Below are positions 1-7,052 of a stretch of DNA of 49,277 nt, piece by piece. Position numbers and translations under genes: made by a program. The notes under the pieces were generated by a model that saw only the letters and a program-made list of their open reading frames with translations, ran no database searches and was not told where the DNA came from. Source of the DNA: UBA5734 sp964528645. GTDB lineage: Bacteria; Bacillota; Clostridia; Saccharofermentanales; UBA5734. Location: NCBI GenBank assembly GCA_964528645.1, contig CAZGSR010000022.1:1-49277 (forward strand). Direction: 5' to 3'. Numbering within the stretch: the first letter of the stretch is position 1; the number at the start of each line of letters is the position of its first letter.

Positions 1-41
1 TCTGCCAAATCAGGGAGTAGAGCCAGAAAAACCTGCTTTAA

Positions 42-394
42 TCAGCGGTTCCTTAGATGAATTTGTATCCGTGAAATTTGCCGGTCTTCCTGAGGGGGTC
101 GTCCCATGACTTTTTTATAGGAAAATGAAAAGTGACTTAGATTATGGTAACCAACTCTGAGTGCAATGTGTGAAACAGGCAGATTGGTAAAATGTAACAA
201 CGTCTGTGCTTTTAACATTCTTTTTTGGATAATGTATTCTTTAATGGATATTTTTCGTTCTTTTTTGAACATGCGTGTCAGGTAAGCCACATTATAATGA
301 ACATGGTCTGCCAGATCATCACATCGAAGCTTACTTCCCAAATGTGTCTCGATGTAATTTGCCACTTGTTCAATCACTTTATTTGATTCGATCA
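42..394 (-). pseudogene. AraC-family regulator, C-terminal DNA-binding fragment
   Basis: Only the C-terminal helix-turn-helix pair of an AraC/XylS regulator is present (about 115 residues). Visible pieces are the first helix segment CDDLADHVHYNVAYLTRMFKK and the second-helix region IALRVGYHNLSHFSFSYKK. The N-terminal ligand-binding or receiver part that normally precedes it is absent. The frame runs back without a stop into a fragment of a different protein (HAD phosphatase-like), so the natural start is lost. A stop closes it at 42-44. It may once have regulated the adjacent sugar locus. A short in-frame ATG product could be made, but no promoter or convincing ribosome binding site is seen. 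I read it as a remnant. Confidence 0.75.
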
Positions 395-470
395 TGCTGG
401 CACGATGGGCAGCTTCGACGCCGGCGATAGAATCCTCGACCACGACACAGGCCTCGGTCGGTTGGTGATC
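395..470 (-). pseudogene. Beta-phosphoglucomutase-like HAD fragment
   Basis: About 25 residues read ACVVVEDSIAGVEAAHRASM. This matches the conserved motif around the second catalytic aspartate of HAD subfamily IA sugar phosphatases and beta-phosphoglucomutases (typically VVVEDSxAGxxAAxxAGM). Nothing else of a HAD protein is present: the N-terminal DxD motif and the cap domain are missing. It is joined in frame to the AraC fragment below and out of frame to the GH3 fragment above. The junction positions are my estimate from where family resemblance stops. It is a non-functional remnant of a catabolic gene that probably belonged to the same ancestral operon. Confidence 0.65.
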
Positions 471-637
471 GGGTTTCTAAAATTGTAGTCGATGTCGATG
501 ATCGGGGCGAAGGCCCAGTTGGCCCCCACCGCGGCACCTTCGCGGCCGCAGAGCTTGGCGAGGGTGGTGCGGATCCAGTCGAGGTCAGCAGCACTGAGGT
601 TGAAAGGTTTTAGCTTCAGGGATGCAAAATCGGGCAT
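471..637 (-). pseudogene. GH3-family glycosidase, N-terminal remnant with internal deletion
   Basis: It starts with ATG at 635-637 behind a GGAGAG ribosome binding site. The first ~27 residues (MPDFASLKLKPFNLSAADLD...) look like the true N-terminus. The protein then jumps directly to GREGAAVGANWAFAPIIDID and FRNPITN, a stretch typical of the (beta/alpha)8 domain of glycoside hydrolase family 3 (beta-glucosidase or beta-N-acetylhexosaminidase). Roughly 80-100 residues between the two pieces are missing, and everything after FRNPITN, including the catalytic Asp region, is lost at the junction with the HAD fragment. The gene lies 195 bp downstream of the symporter gene on the same strand, so it was probably the third gene of the sulfatase/symporter operon. 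Confidence 0.7.
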
Positions 638-673
638 GAGTGTTCTCTCCAGTAAAGTAATTAGTCAAACCGG

Positions 674-758
674 CAAATTCAATTTGAACAGGGAATCGCC
701 TGAGACGAACAGCATTTGAGTATTCGACCCAAAACACATCCATCTTTTGGCGATTCCC
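674..758. repeat. Inverted repeats in the symporter/GH3 intergenic gap
   Basis: A perfect dyad CAAATT-C-AATTTG lies at 674-686. A perfect 10-bp inverted repeat has arms GGGAATCGCC at 691-700 and GGCGATTCCC at 749-758, 48 bp apart. The gap (638-831) contains no gene. The structure could be an mRNA stem-loop that separated expression of symporter and glycosidase, or an operator. No T-rich run follows, so it is not a standard terminator. Confidence 0.4.
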
Positions 759-831
759 CTAGAATCTGAAAACAGTCATAGTTCAATATTCAAGTTGGTG
801 ATGATTGAGTTGAGATGAAAATTGATCTGTA

Positions 832-2226
832 TCAGACGCCTGTTGATACCTGAACCTGAGCTTTTAGACGTCTGGATTCATTATCAGTCAGCATTTTCTG
901 ATAAAACTCTTTTGTAATAGGATAGAAAGACATGGAGATAATGGAGCACAGGTAGCCAACGGCGGGGAACAAGGCTTTGATATAGACGATTCCTTTGAGT
1001 GTGGAGGCGGTTTGCTCTTGGTTCGGCACATAACCAATTCTTGCAACCAATACCCCAACCATCATGCCACCCAGAGCCATGCCCAATTTATTGATGAATG
1101 TCAATTGTGAGGAAACCGTTCCAGCACCTCTTTTACCGGTTTTCCATTCACCATAATCGACACAGTCAGCCAGGATTGCCCATCCGACAACACCAGTGAA
1201 GGGGCCGAAACCTGCAACAAGGGCAGCCTGTAACAGTACAAGATTGAAAGCTTCAAACGGAATGAAAACAAGCGAAGTGCTGATCAGCATCAGGATGGTA
1301 CTGCCAAACATGAACAGATTTTTCTTACCAAACCTCTGCGAAAGGAAAGGTATGGTCATGGTGACCGGGACACCAATAAAGATACCGAACATGCCTACAA
1401 CTGCAATTAAATCAGGTCTTTTCAGTGCATAGATGAAATAATAGGCATTGACGGCGTTGGCTGCAGCAAAAGCGACCATATCCGTGCCAAATGCAATCAT
1501 CAGCATCAACAGCGCTTTGTTTTTGTAGATCAATGAAAGCTGCTCTTTCAGATTGAATGGTTCCTTTGCAGAAGCTGATTGACCAACGCTGCCTTTATCA
1601 TAGTCCTTGGCCCCGTAACCGCAAAAGAAGAAGCTAATGGTCATAAGAACCCCGGCGATGATGGCATAGATCTGCCAGGCTCTCTGGTCGGATCCCAATG
1701 CCGTCGTGATCGGGATGGCGCCGACGGTGACAAACAGCATGCCAACTTGCCCCAACAATTGCTTGGCTGTAGCAATGGTTGTCCTCTGGTCAGGATCCTC
1801 ACTTATTACAGGTGTCAGAGAGTGATAGGGAATGTTTACAACAGTCGAAACCAGTGAATATAAAATGTACGTAAAATATACATAGGCGAGTTTTCCGGCA
1901 GGCGAGAGATTGGGAGCTGTAAACATCATCACGACCAGAAGCCCCAGAAATGGCGCACCCAAGATAACCCAGACACGATATTTACCTAATTTGCTGTGAG
2001 TACGGTCGGCAATCATGCCCATGATCGGGTCTGTGATCGCATCGATAAATCTGGAAACCAGAAACAAGCCACCGACTGCTGCGGCATTGATGCCAAAAAA
2101 GTCGGTGTAAAAAAACATCAGGTACATCATGACGAGCATGAATGCGATATTGGAGCCGATTCCACCCATCGCATACAAGAGAACGTCTTTCATTTTGGCT
2201 CTTTGCATTACCTGGTTCATCTTCAT
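832..2226 (-). CDS. GPH-family (MelB-like) sugar:cation symporter
   Basis: A 464-residue integral membrane protein with about 12 predicted helices. The early motif SRFIDAITDPIMGMIADRT, with its Asp pair, and GKYRVWVILGAP are typical of the glycoside-pentoside-hexuronide:cation symporters (MelB, XynP, UidB group). Family members couple uptake of a glycoside or oligosaccharide to Na+ or H+. Length is normal for the family. It lies 15 bp downstream of the sulfatase gene and is presumably co-transcribed from the LacI-controlled promoter at about 4180-4210. The context suggests uptake of a sulfated saccharide or its de-sulfated product. The substrate cannot be read from sequence. Confidence 0.9.
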   Translation of the reverse strand: MKMNQVMQRAKMKDVLLYAMGGIGSNIAFMLVMMYLMFFYTDFFGINAAAVGGLFLVSRFIDAITDPIMGMIADRTHSKLGKYRVWVILGAPFLGLLVVMMFTAPNLSPAGKLAYVYFTYILYSLVSTVVNIPYHSLTPVISEDPDQRTTIATAKQLLGQVGMLFVTVGAIPITTALGSDQRAWQIYAIIAGVLMTISFFFCGYGAKDYDKGSVGQSASAKEPFNLKEQLSLIYKNKALLMLMIAFGTDMVAFAAANAVNAYYFIYALKRPDLIAVVGMFGIFIGVPVTMTIPFLSQRFGKKNLFMFGSTILMLISTSLVFIPFEAFNLVLLQAALVAGFGPFTGVVGWAILADCVDYGEWKTGKRGAGTVSSQLTFINKLGMALGGMMVGVLVARIGYVPNQEQTASTLKGIVYIKALFPAVGYLCSIISMSFYPITKEFYQKMLTDNESRRLKAQVQVSTGV

Positions 2227-2241
2227 CTTTCTCCTTATTTT

Positions 2242-4038
2242 TTATATAGTTCTTCCAGTCAGTTCAGTAAAGTACAAAATCATCTGTTTTTTATCGTCAT
2301 CGACTGCCATTTTATTGATAAACGCCTTCATCCTCTCCTTCGTCAGTTGCTGATCCCCAAAACTGTGGCCATATGTTTGTAGCGCTTGTTTGAGTTCCGC
2401 TTGTTTCTCTGATTCTGAAAATTGCATTAGTGTTTGAATTTGATTATTTACACCCCTTTCCAGGTTGATCCCCCATGCCTCAAATCCCGTATCTGAATCT
2501 ATTCCCTGTTGCTTTTCCCTCAAAATGTGATCCTCTGTGATTAAATCGCTGGCAAGCCCCAAACGTTCATATTGTTCTTTGGGCGAATCATTTTCTTTCA
2601 TCAAATCTTTCATTTCGTTGAGCAGTCTGGCTTCAACAGCCAAGTCTTCAATTTCTTCTATTTGACCTGGATCTTTGCTGACATCAAACAGCTTGGAGCC
2701 AAATTGGCTGGCATCACCAAATCCTTTGGCAGCATCAATTTTCATCGTGCGGCAACCTTCGGTAAACGCAAACGGCTCTGCCAACTGGATATCCTGCAAT
2801 TCACTGACTGGAAATCGATTCCGCATGTGGGTGGGCATCAGGGTGTATTCAAACAAGGGCTTGTTTGACCGATCCCGGGGGGCTCGCATGTACACATACT
2901 TTCCATCTGTGATATTGACGTGACCACCATGATAGCCAAACAAGGCTGCCTTTCTGACCGGGGTATCCTGCCTGATCACATTGACTAAAGGTTTTCCCTG
3001 CATGCTTTCCGGGATGGGCAAATTGAAAAACTCCAGAATGGTCGGGGCGATATCGATCGTCTGAACAATGGAGTCCCTTTGCACATTTCGGATGTTCGTA
3101 CGAGGATCCCAGATAAAGAAGGGGGTGCGGGCAATTTCGTTATAAGTTGGCATGACAGATTTTGCCCACCAGCCATGCTCACCCAACAGGAATCCGTGAT
3201 CCGTATTAACAATTAGCATGGTGTCTTTCCACAGATCATATTCGTCCATTTTGTCGAGAACTGTGCCGAGGTAATAGTCGCACATGCTCAACAACGCGGC
3301 GTATTTCTTCTTGCTGTGGGATACGACTGCCTCACTTTCCATAACAGGTGAATAAGGGGGCCAATCGAAATCGAAATCTGCATAGTCCACATCAGGATAT
3401 AAATCTTGAAAGCGTTTCGAGGCAAAGAATGGCTCATGTGGATCAAAGGTCTCAATCTGCAAAAACCACTGATCCGAATCTTTGTTTGTGTCAATAAATT
3501 CCAAGCCATTTTTGAATGTCTGGGCTTGTGGCATTTTGTGTTCGTCTGCCATGAACTCGCGATTGATTTGATCCTGCCGATACATATTCAGGCCTGACAT
3601 TTTCTCAAACACTGCCATGGACATGAACGGTGTCTGCGGTAATTCAGATTTTTCAACACGTGCCTTCCAAGGATCGCCTTCCTGGCCACGTATTATTTCC
3701 CAGGTATTGTAGCGCGTATGATAGGTCGCCCCACCGTCTTCCCAATAGTGCTGATGATCTGAAACCAGATGGCTGTAAACGCCATTCTTTTTGAGTATCT
3801 CTGGCATCGATACATCAAATGGTTCTATGGGACCCCAACTTCTATGCAAAAAATTCAATCGACCAGTATGCAATTCTCTTCTCGCTGGCATGCAAGGCAA
3901 GCTGCCAACATAACTCTGATTAAAAGTGACTGCCATTTCACCCAATCGCTTGAAATTAGGTGCAATGGTCCAATCGCAGCCATAATTGGGCAGCATGTGT
4001 CGATTAAGCGAATCGAACATCACCATAATTGCTTTCAT
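2242..4038 (-). CDS. Sulfatase, C-x-P-A-R class, cytoplasmic
   Basis: A sulfatase of 598 residues. The formylglycine site is C49-M-P-A-R53, followed by RELHTGR; the cysteine would be oxidised to formylglycine by a maturase not encoded in this window. The N-terminal metal site is VMFDSLNRHML, with one Asp followed by Ser where many sulfatases have two. A second metal/substrate block reads TDHGFLLGEHGWWAK. There is no signal peptide, so it should act in the cytoplasm. I chose the ATG at 4038 because GGAGGG stands about 10 bases upstream; an ATG at 4059 has no such site. It is the first gene of a sulfatase-symporter operon divergent from a LacI repressor. The substrate is probably a sulfated sugar (inference). 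Confidence 0.92.
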   Translation of the reverse strand: MKAIMVMFDSLNRHMLPNYGCDWTIAPNFKRLGEMAVTFNQSYVGSLPCMPARRELHTGRLNFLHRSWGPIEPFDVSMPEILKKNGVYSHLVSDHQHYWEDGGATYHTRYNTWEIIRGQEGDPWKARVEKSELPQTPFMSMAVFEKMSGLNMYRQDQINREFMADEHKMPQAQTFKNGLEFIDTNKDSDQWFLQIETFDPHEPFFASKRFQDLYPDVDYADFDFDWPPYSPVMESEAVVSHSKKKYAALLSMCDYYLGTVLDKMDEYDLWKDTMLIVNTDHGFLLGEHGWWAKSVMPTYNEIARTPFFIWDPRTNIRNVQRDSIVQTIDIAPTILEFFNLPIPESMQGKPLVNVIRQDTPVRKAALFGYHGGHVNITDGKYVYMRAPRDRSNKPLFEYTLMPTHMRNRFPVSELQDIQLAEPFAFTEGCRTMKIDAAKGFGDASQFGSKLFDVSKDPGQIEEIEDLAVEARLLNEMKDLMKENDSPKEQYERLGLASDLITEDHILREKQQGIDSDTGFEAWGINLERGVNNQIQTLMQFSESEKQAELKQALQTYGHSFGDQQLTKERMKAFINKMAVDDDKKQMILYFTELTGRTI

Positions 4039-4058
4039 TGATTCAAACTCCCTCCACA

Positions 4059-4074
4059 ATGTAACTGGTTACAT
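4059..4074. promoter_or_regulatory. Palindromic operator 1 (LacI-type)
   Basis: ATGTAAC-TG-GTTACAT is a perfect 7+7 bp inverted repeat with a 2-bp centre, the usual geometry of LacI/GalR-family operators. It sits just upstream of the ribosome binding site of the sulfatase gene. A near-identical copy lies 109 bp away. The adjacent repressor gene is the obvious candidate ligand. Confidence 0.75.
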
Positions 4075-4140
4075 TTTTTGATAAAAAATTTTTCGCTTTT
4101 TATTTTTAAATGCTTCGCCAGACAACTTACACAAATACCT

Positions 4141-4157
4141 TTGTGCAAGACGCACAA
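4141..4157. promoter_or_regulatory. Inverted repeat TTGTGC-N5-GCACAA
   Basis: A perfect 6+6 bp dyad with a 5-bp centre in the divergent promoter region, just downstream of the predicted sulfatase transcription start. It differs in sequence from the two LacI-type operators and may bind a second regulator. The assignment is speculative. Confidence 0.35.
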
Positions 4158-4167
4158 CAATTTTAAA

Positions 4168-4183
4168 ATGAAACTAGTTACAT
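4168..4183. promoter_or_regulatory. Palindromic operator 2 (LacI-type)
   Basis: ATGAAAC-TA-GTTACAT differs from operator 1 by one arm base and by one base of the 2-bp centre. It overlaps the predicted -10 box and start point of the minus-strand sulfatase promoter, so a bound repressor would block transcription. Together with operator 1 it could support DNA looping. Confidence 0.7.
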
Positions 4184-4209
4184 TTTAATCACATTGACAA
4201 CTTTGTCAA
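4182..4209 (-). promoter_or_regulatory. Promoter of the sulfatase-symporter operon
   Basis: On the minus strand a perfect -35 TTGACA (4204-4209) is followed after 16 bp by TAAAAT (4182-4187). Transcription would start near 4175, inside operator 2. The match to the vegetative sigma consensus is strong. Confidence 0.65.
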
Positions 4210-4231
4210 GTGTTTTGAATCAAAATTTTTA

Positions 4232-4240
4232 TGATATACT
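4232..4240 (+). promoter_or_regulatory. Extended -10 promoter of the lacI-type gene
   Basis: TG-A-TATACT forms an extended -10 element 16 bp before the start codon of the repressor. No good -35 is present at the expected distance, as is common for extended -10 promoters. The leader is very short, with GGGGTG (4245-4250) as ribosome binding site. Confidence 0.5.
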
Positions 4241-4255
4241 GATCGGGGTGATAAA

Positions 4256-5290
4256 ATGTCGCATACAATCTATGATGTTGCAAAATTAGCCGGGGTTTCG
4301 ACGGCAACTGTATCCAGAGTGATCAATAAATTGGGCAATGTAAAACCTGGAACCGAGGAAAAGGTCAAGGCTGCTATGGATGCCCTGGAATTTACCCCCA
4401 GCTTTTTGGCGCAGAGTTTTGCCAGCAATAAAAGCTTCACGATTGGCTTGGTGCTTTCATTGGATGGCAATCAGCAGCCTACATCGCAAGATCCGTCGAT
4501 GGCATCCTACTACCAGACGGAACTTTTCAGGGGAATCAACAGTATTCTGGAGACCAAAGGATTCAGCTTGCTGATCATCAATACCAGAGAAACCAGCAAC
4601 GAAGCTTTGAATGTGCTGTTTGACCAAAGAAAAATCGACGGTTTGATCATCGGGCATTTCACCCAGATTTCTCCAGCCTTGCGGACACTGATCGAAAAAA
4701 AGGCACCGATTGTCTATATCGGCCATTTGCATCACTTTGACAAAGGGCTCCATGTCTATGCGCAGTACACTCAATATTTGTTGTCGGTTTTAACTTATTT
4801 CCAAAGCAACGGACATCACAAAATATTATTTATCGGTGCTCGCAAACCGGATTCCATTCAATCCGAGTGGGAAGATATGAATGTAACAATCCATAAAACC
4901 TTGTCTATTGATTTTGTCGAGGCTGTTTTTGACAAGGAACAACTTTGCCAGATGATCACTGACCGTTTTTCCAGCCAAAATAGACCGTCTGCCATATTTT
5001 GTGAAAACCTGTCTGATATCCAGCCGATCATCAGCAGTTTGAATCAGCTGCACCTCTCGATTCCTGAGGATGTGTCGATTATTTCGGTTGAACATTTCAA
5101 GGACGCCGGAGTCAATTTTTATCCAAAAATAACAAATGTCTACGTGCCCGTTTTTGAAATGGGCCAGGCGGCCATCCAGTTGTTGATGGATTACATCAAC
5201 GGAAAATTGAAATCACCTTATGATTTCCAGTTAACGATCGAATCCAAATTGATCGAACGGGATAGCGTCAGGAATATTGCCACTGATTAG
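4256..5290 (+). CDS. LacI/GalR-family transcriptional regulator
   Basis: A 344-residue regulator. Residues 4-25 (TIYDVAKLAGVSTATVSRVI) are the LacI-type helix-turn-helix, followed by a hinge around LAQSFASNKS and a periplasmic-binding-protein-like sugar sensor domain. The length is standard. The gene is divergent from the sulfatase-symporter operon, with two palindromic operators between them, one over the operon's -10 box. This indicates repression relieved by a sugar ligand. The ligand is unknown. Start chosen at the ATG behind GGGGTG. Confidence 0.93.
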   Translation: MSHTIYDVAKLAGVSTATVSRVINKLGNVKPGTEEKVKAAMDALEFTPSFLAQSFASNKSFTIGLVLSLDGNQQPTSQDPSMASYYQTELFRGINSILETKGFSLLIINTRETSNEALNVLFDQRKIDGLIIGHFTQISPALRTLIEKKAPIVYIGHLHHFDKGLHVYAQYTQYLLSVLTYFQSNGHHKILFIGARKPDSIQSEWEDMNVTIHKTLSIDFVEAVFDKEQLCQMITDRFSSQNRPSAIFCENLSDIQPIISSLNQLHLSIPEDVSIISVEHFKDAGVNFYPKITNVYVPVFEMGQAAIQLLMDYINGKLKSPYDFQLTIESKLIERDSVRNIATD

Positions 5291-5602
5291 GGCATTTCTA
5301 AGCTGCTGCCAGTTCCTGATTTCCGAAACAAAAGTTCATCGTGCCAATTGAATCAAAACATTCTGCGGTGAAAGTCCATTGTTGTAATTCAGATATTGCG
5401 ATATGAAAAATCCGCTTTCATGTGGATGGGTGTTATCAAACGGAGCGCAACAAAAAAGTGACCACCTGATGTCAAGTGGTCACTTTTTTGAAAAACTGGC
5501 CTGGCGAGGAGGATCAATCCAGGCGATTGCTGATCTTCCAGCCCCAACCACCATCAGGACTGGAAGTCTTTCATTGATTTTAGGTAAATTTGCTCGAATC
5601 GT
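5291..5602. other. Intergenic gap with a bidirectional terminator
   Basis: This stretch of about 310 bp separates the convergent lacI-type gene and the second sulfatase operon. Apart from the strong terminator at 5452-5489 and a weak CTTCCAG/CTGGAAG inverted repeat near 5537-5570, I see no gene or remnant in it. Confidence 0.6.
5452..5489. terminator. Bidirectional Rho-independent terminator
   Basis: A perfect 14-bp stem (AAAAAAGTGACCAC with GTGGTCACTTTTTT) encloses a 10-base loop. The A and T runs at the two sides make it work on both strands, ending the LacI-type gene (+) and the sulfatase operon (-). Confidence 0.9.
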
Positions 5603-7024
5603 TTACCCCACTTCGTTGCGATCGTACAGCGCGATGATGTACGGATGGTTTGGATCGTATGCCGTCAGCGGCTTGGCGTTCTCGACCTTGCCGATCGGCC
5701 GGCTGCGTCTGGGCAGGGTCTTAGTGAATTCGTCGCCCAGATCCTGGCGGCAGGCTTCCACTTCGACCATCAGGCGGGCCACGATATCGGGATGCTGATC
5801 GTAAACATTGGTGGTCTCGCCAATGTCGTCATCCAGATTGTAGAGCTCGTGAACCGCTTCGTTCTGGTCGATGACGGGCTTGGAGCTGGCGGTGCCATCG
5901 TGGGTGCTCGACGGTTTGCCTGCCGCGGGACGGCGCGAGACGTGCAGTTTCCAGGGGCCCTGGCGCACGGCTTCGAGATTGTTGCACATGTAGTAGAAGA
6001 ATGTCTCACGCGGCGACTGCTCCGTCCTGCCGAGCAGCAGGTCGGTTGCATCGAGGCCGTCGATGACCCGGTCGGCCGGGAGTGTGGCGCCACCGATCCG
6101 GGCCAGGCTCGGATAAAGCTCGAGCGAGCTGAGCAAGGCATCACTGACACCAGGCTCGATGTGTCCGGGCCAATTGATGATGAATGGGACCCGTTGACCG
6201 CCCTCCCAAGTGGTCGCTTTCGAACCGCGCAGGGGACCGTTACTCTCGCCAAAATCATTGCGCGAGCCATTGTCTGAGGTGAAGATGACGATGGTATTTT
6301 CCCTCAGGTCCATTTGCTCGAGGGCATGGACGACTGCTCCAGCGGCCCAGTCGATGGCCAACACACAGGCGCCATAGTCGCCATTCCTGGATTTTTTCAC
6401 GAAGTGCTGCGGTGCATAGAGCGGCAGATGGACATGCATATGGGCGAAATAGAGGAAAAACGGCTGGTCCTGGTTCTGGCGGATGAAATCGATGCTCTTT
6501 TCGACATAGCGCTCGGTCAGGGAGCATTGGTCCGGCTGCTGTTCGATGACGGTGTCACCATGGAGCAGAGGCAGAGGTGGCTGGGTCGGTCGGGTTTCCG
6601 ATGGAGCCATGTCATTGCTGTAGGGCAAGCCATAATAGTCATCGAAGCCATGGTGCGTCGGCAGGAAATCCGGCTGGTCACCGCAATGCCATTTGCCAAT
6701 ATGCATGGTCGAATACCCGGCATTTTTCAGCAGCCGGGCGATCGTGACTTCGCTCGGATTGAGGCCAATGTCATCACCCGGAAACAAGACCCAGTCGCCA
6801 TGGAAAGCGCCAAAGCCGATCCGCGGCGGATAGCAACCAGTCATCAAGGCGCCCCGTGACGGGGTGCAGACGGGCGACGCTACATAGAATGAGTTGAACT
6901 GGCGGCCTTCAGCAGCCAGACGGTCGAGGTAGGGGGTGTCGTTTTTGGTCGAGCCAAAGCAGCCGAGGTCGCCATAGCCGAGGTCATCACAATTGAACAG
7001 GATGATATTGGGTTGTTTTCTCAT
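5603..7024 (-). CDS. Sulfatase, classical C-x-P-S-R class (arylsulfatase type)
   Basis: A 473-residue sulfatase. The metal Asp pair is D13-D14 in NCDDLGYGD. The formylglycine motif C53-T-P-S-R57 is followed by GALMTG. Later blocks are GKWHCG and FTSDNG, with a Lys in GSKATTWEGGQRVP, as in arylsulfatase/N-acetylgalactosamine-6-sulfatase-like proteins. No signal peptide is seen. The ATG at 7024 has AAGGAG at good spacing; an upstream in-frame start at 7072 would overlap the preceding gene without such a site. It is the last gene of the ABC-transporter/sulfatase operon, 28 bp after another sulfatase of a different subclass, so the imported compound may carry two kinds of sulfate or be processed in two steps (inference). 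Confidence 0.92.
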   Translation of the reverse strand: MRKQPNIILFNCDDLGYGDLGCFGSTKNDTPYLDRLAAEGRQFNSFYVASPVCTPSRGALMTGCYPPRIGFGAFHGDWVLFPGDDIGLNPSEVTIARLLKNAGYSTMHIGKWHCGDQPDFLPTHHGFDDYYGLPYSNDMAPSETRPTQPPLPLLHGDTVIEQQPDQCSLTERYVEKSIDFIRQNQDQPFFLYFAHMHVHLPLYAPQHFVKKSRNGDYGACVLAIDWAAGAVVHALEQMDLRENTIVIFTSDNGSRNDFGESNGPLRGSKATTWEGGQRVPFIINWPGHIEPGVSDALLSSLELYPSLARIGGATLPADRVIDGLDATDLLLGRTEQSPRETFFYYMCNNLEAVRQGPWKLHVSRRPAAGKPSSTHDGTASSKPVIDQNEAVHELYNLDDDIGETTNVYDQHPDIVARLMVEVEACRQDLGDEFTKTLPRRSRPIGKVENAKPLTAYDPNHPYIIALYDRNEVG

Positions 7025-7052
7025 AGCAAATCTCCTTGAGATTATTTGTAAG

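Noticed and set aside
5645..6859. Long plus-strand open frames opposite the sulfatase genes
   Set aside because: They are codon-bias shadows of GC-rich minus-strand genes with no ribosome sites or domain matches.
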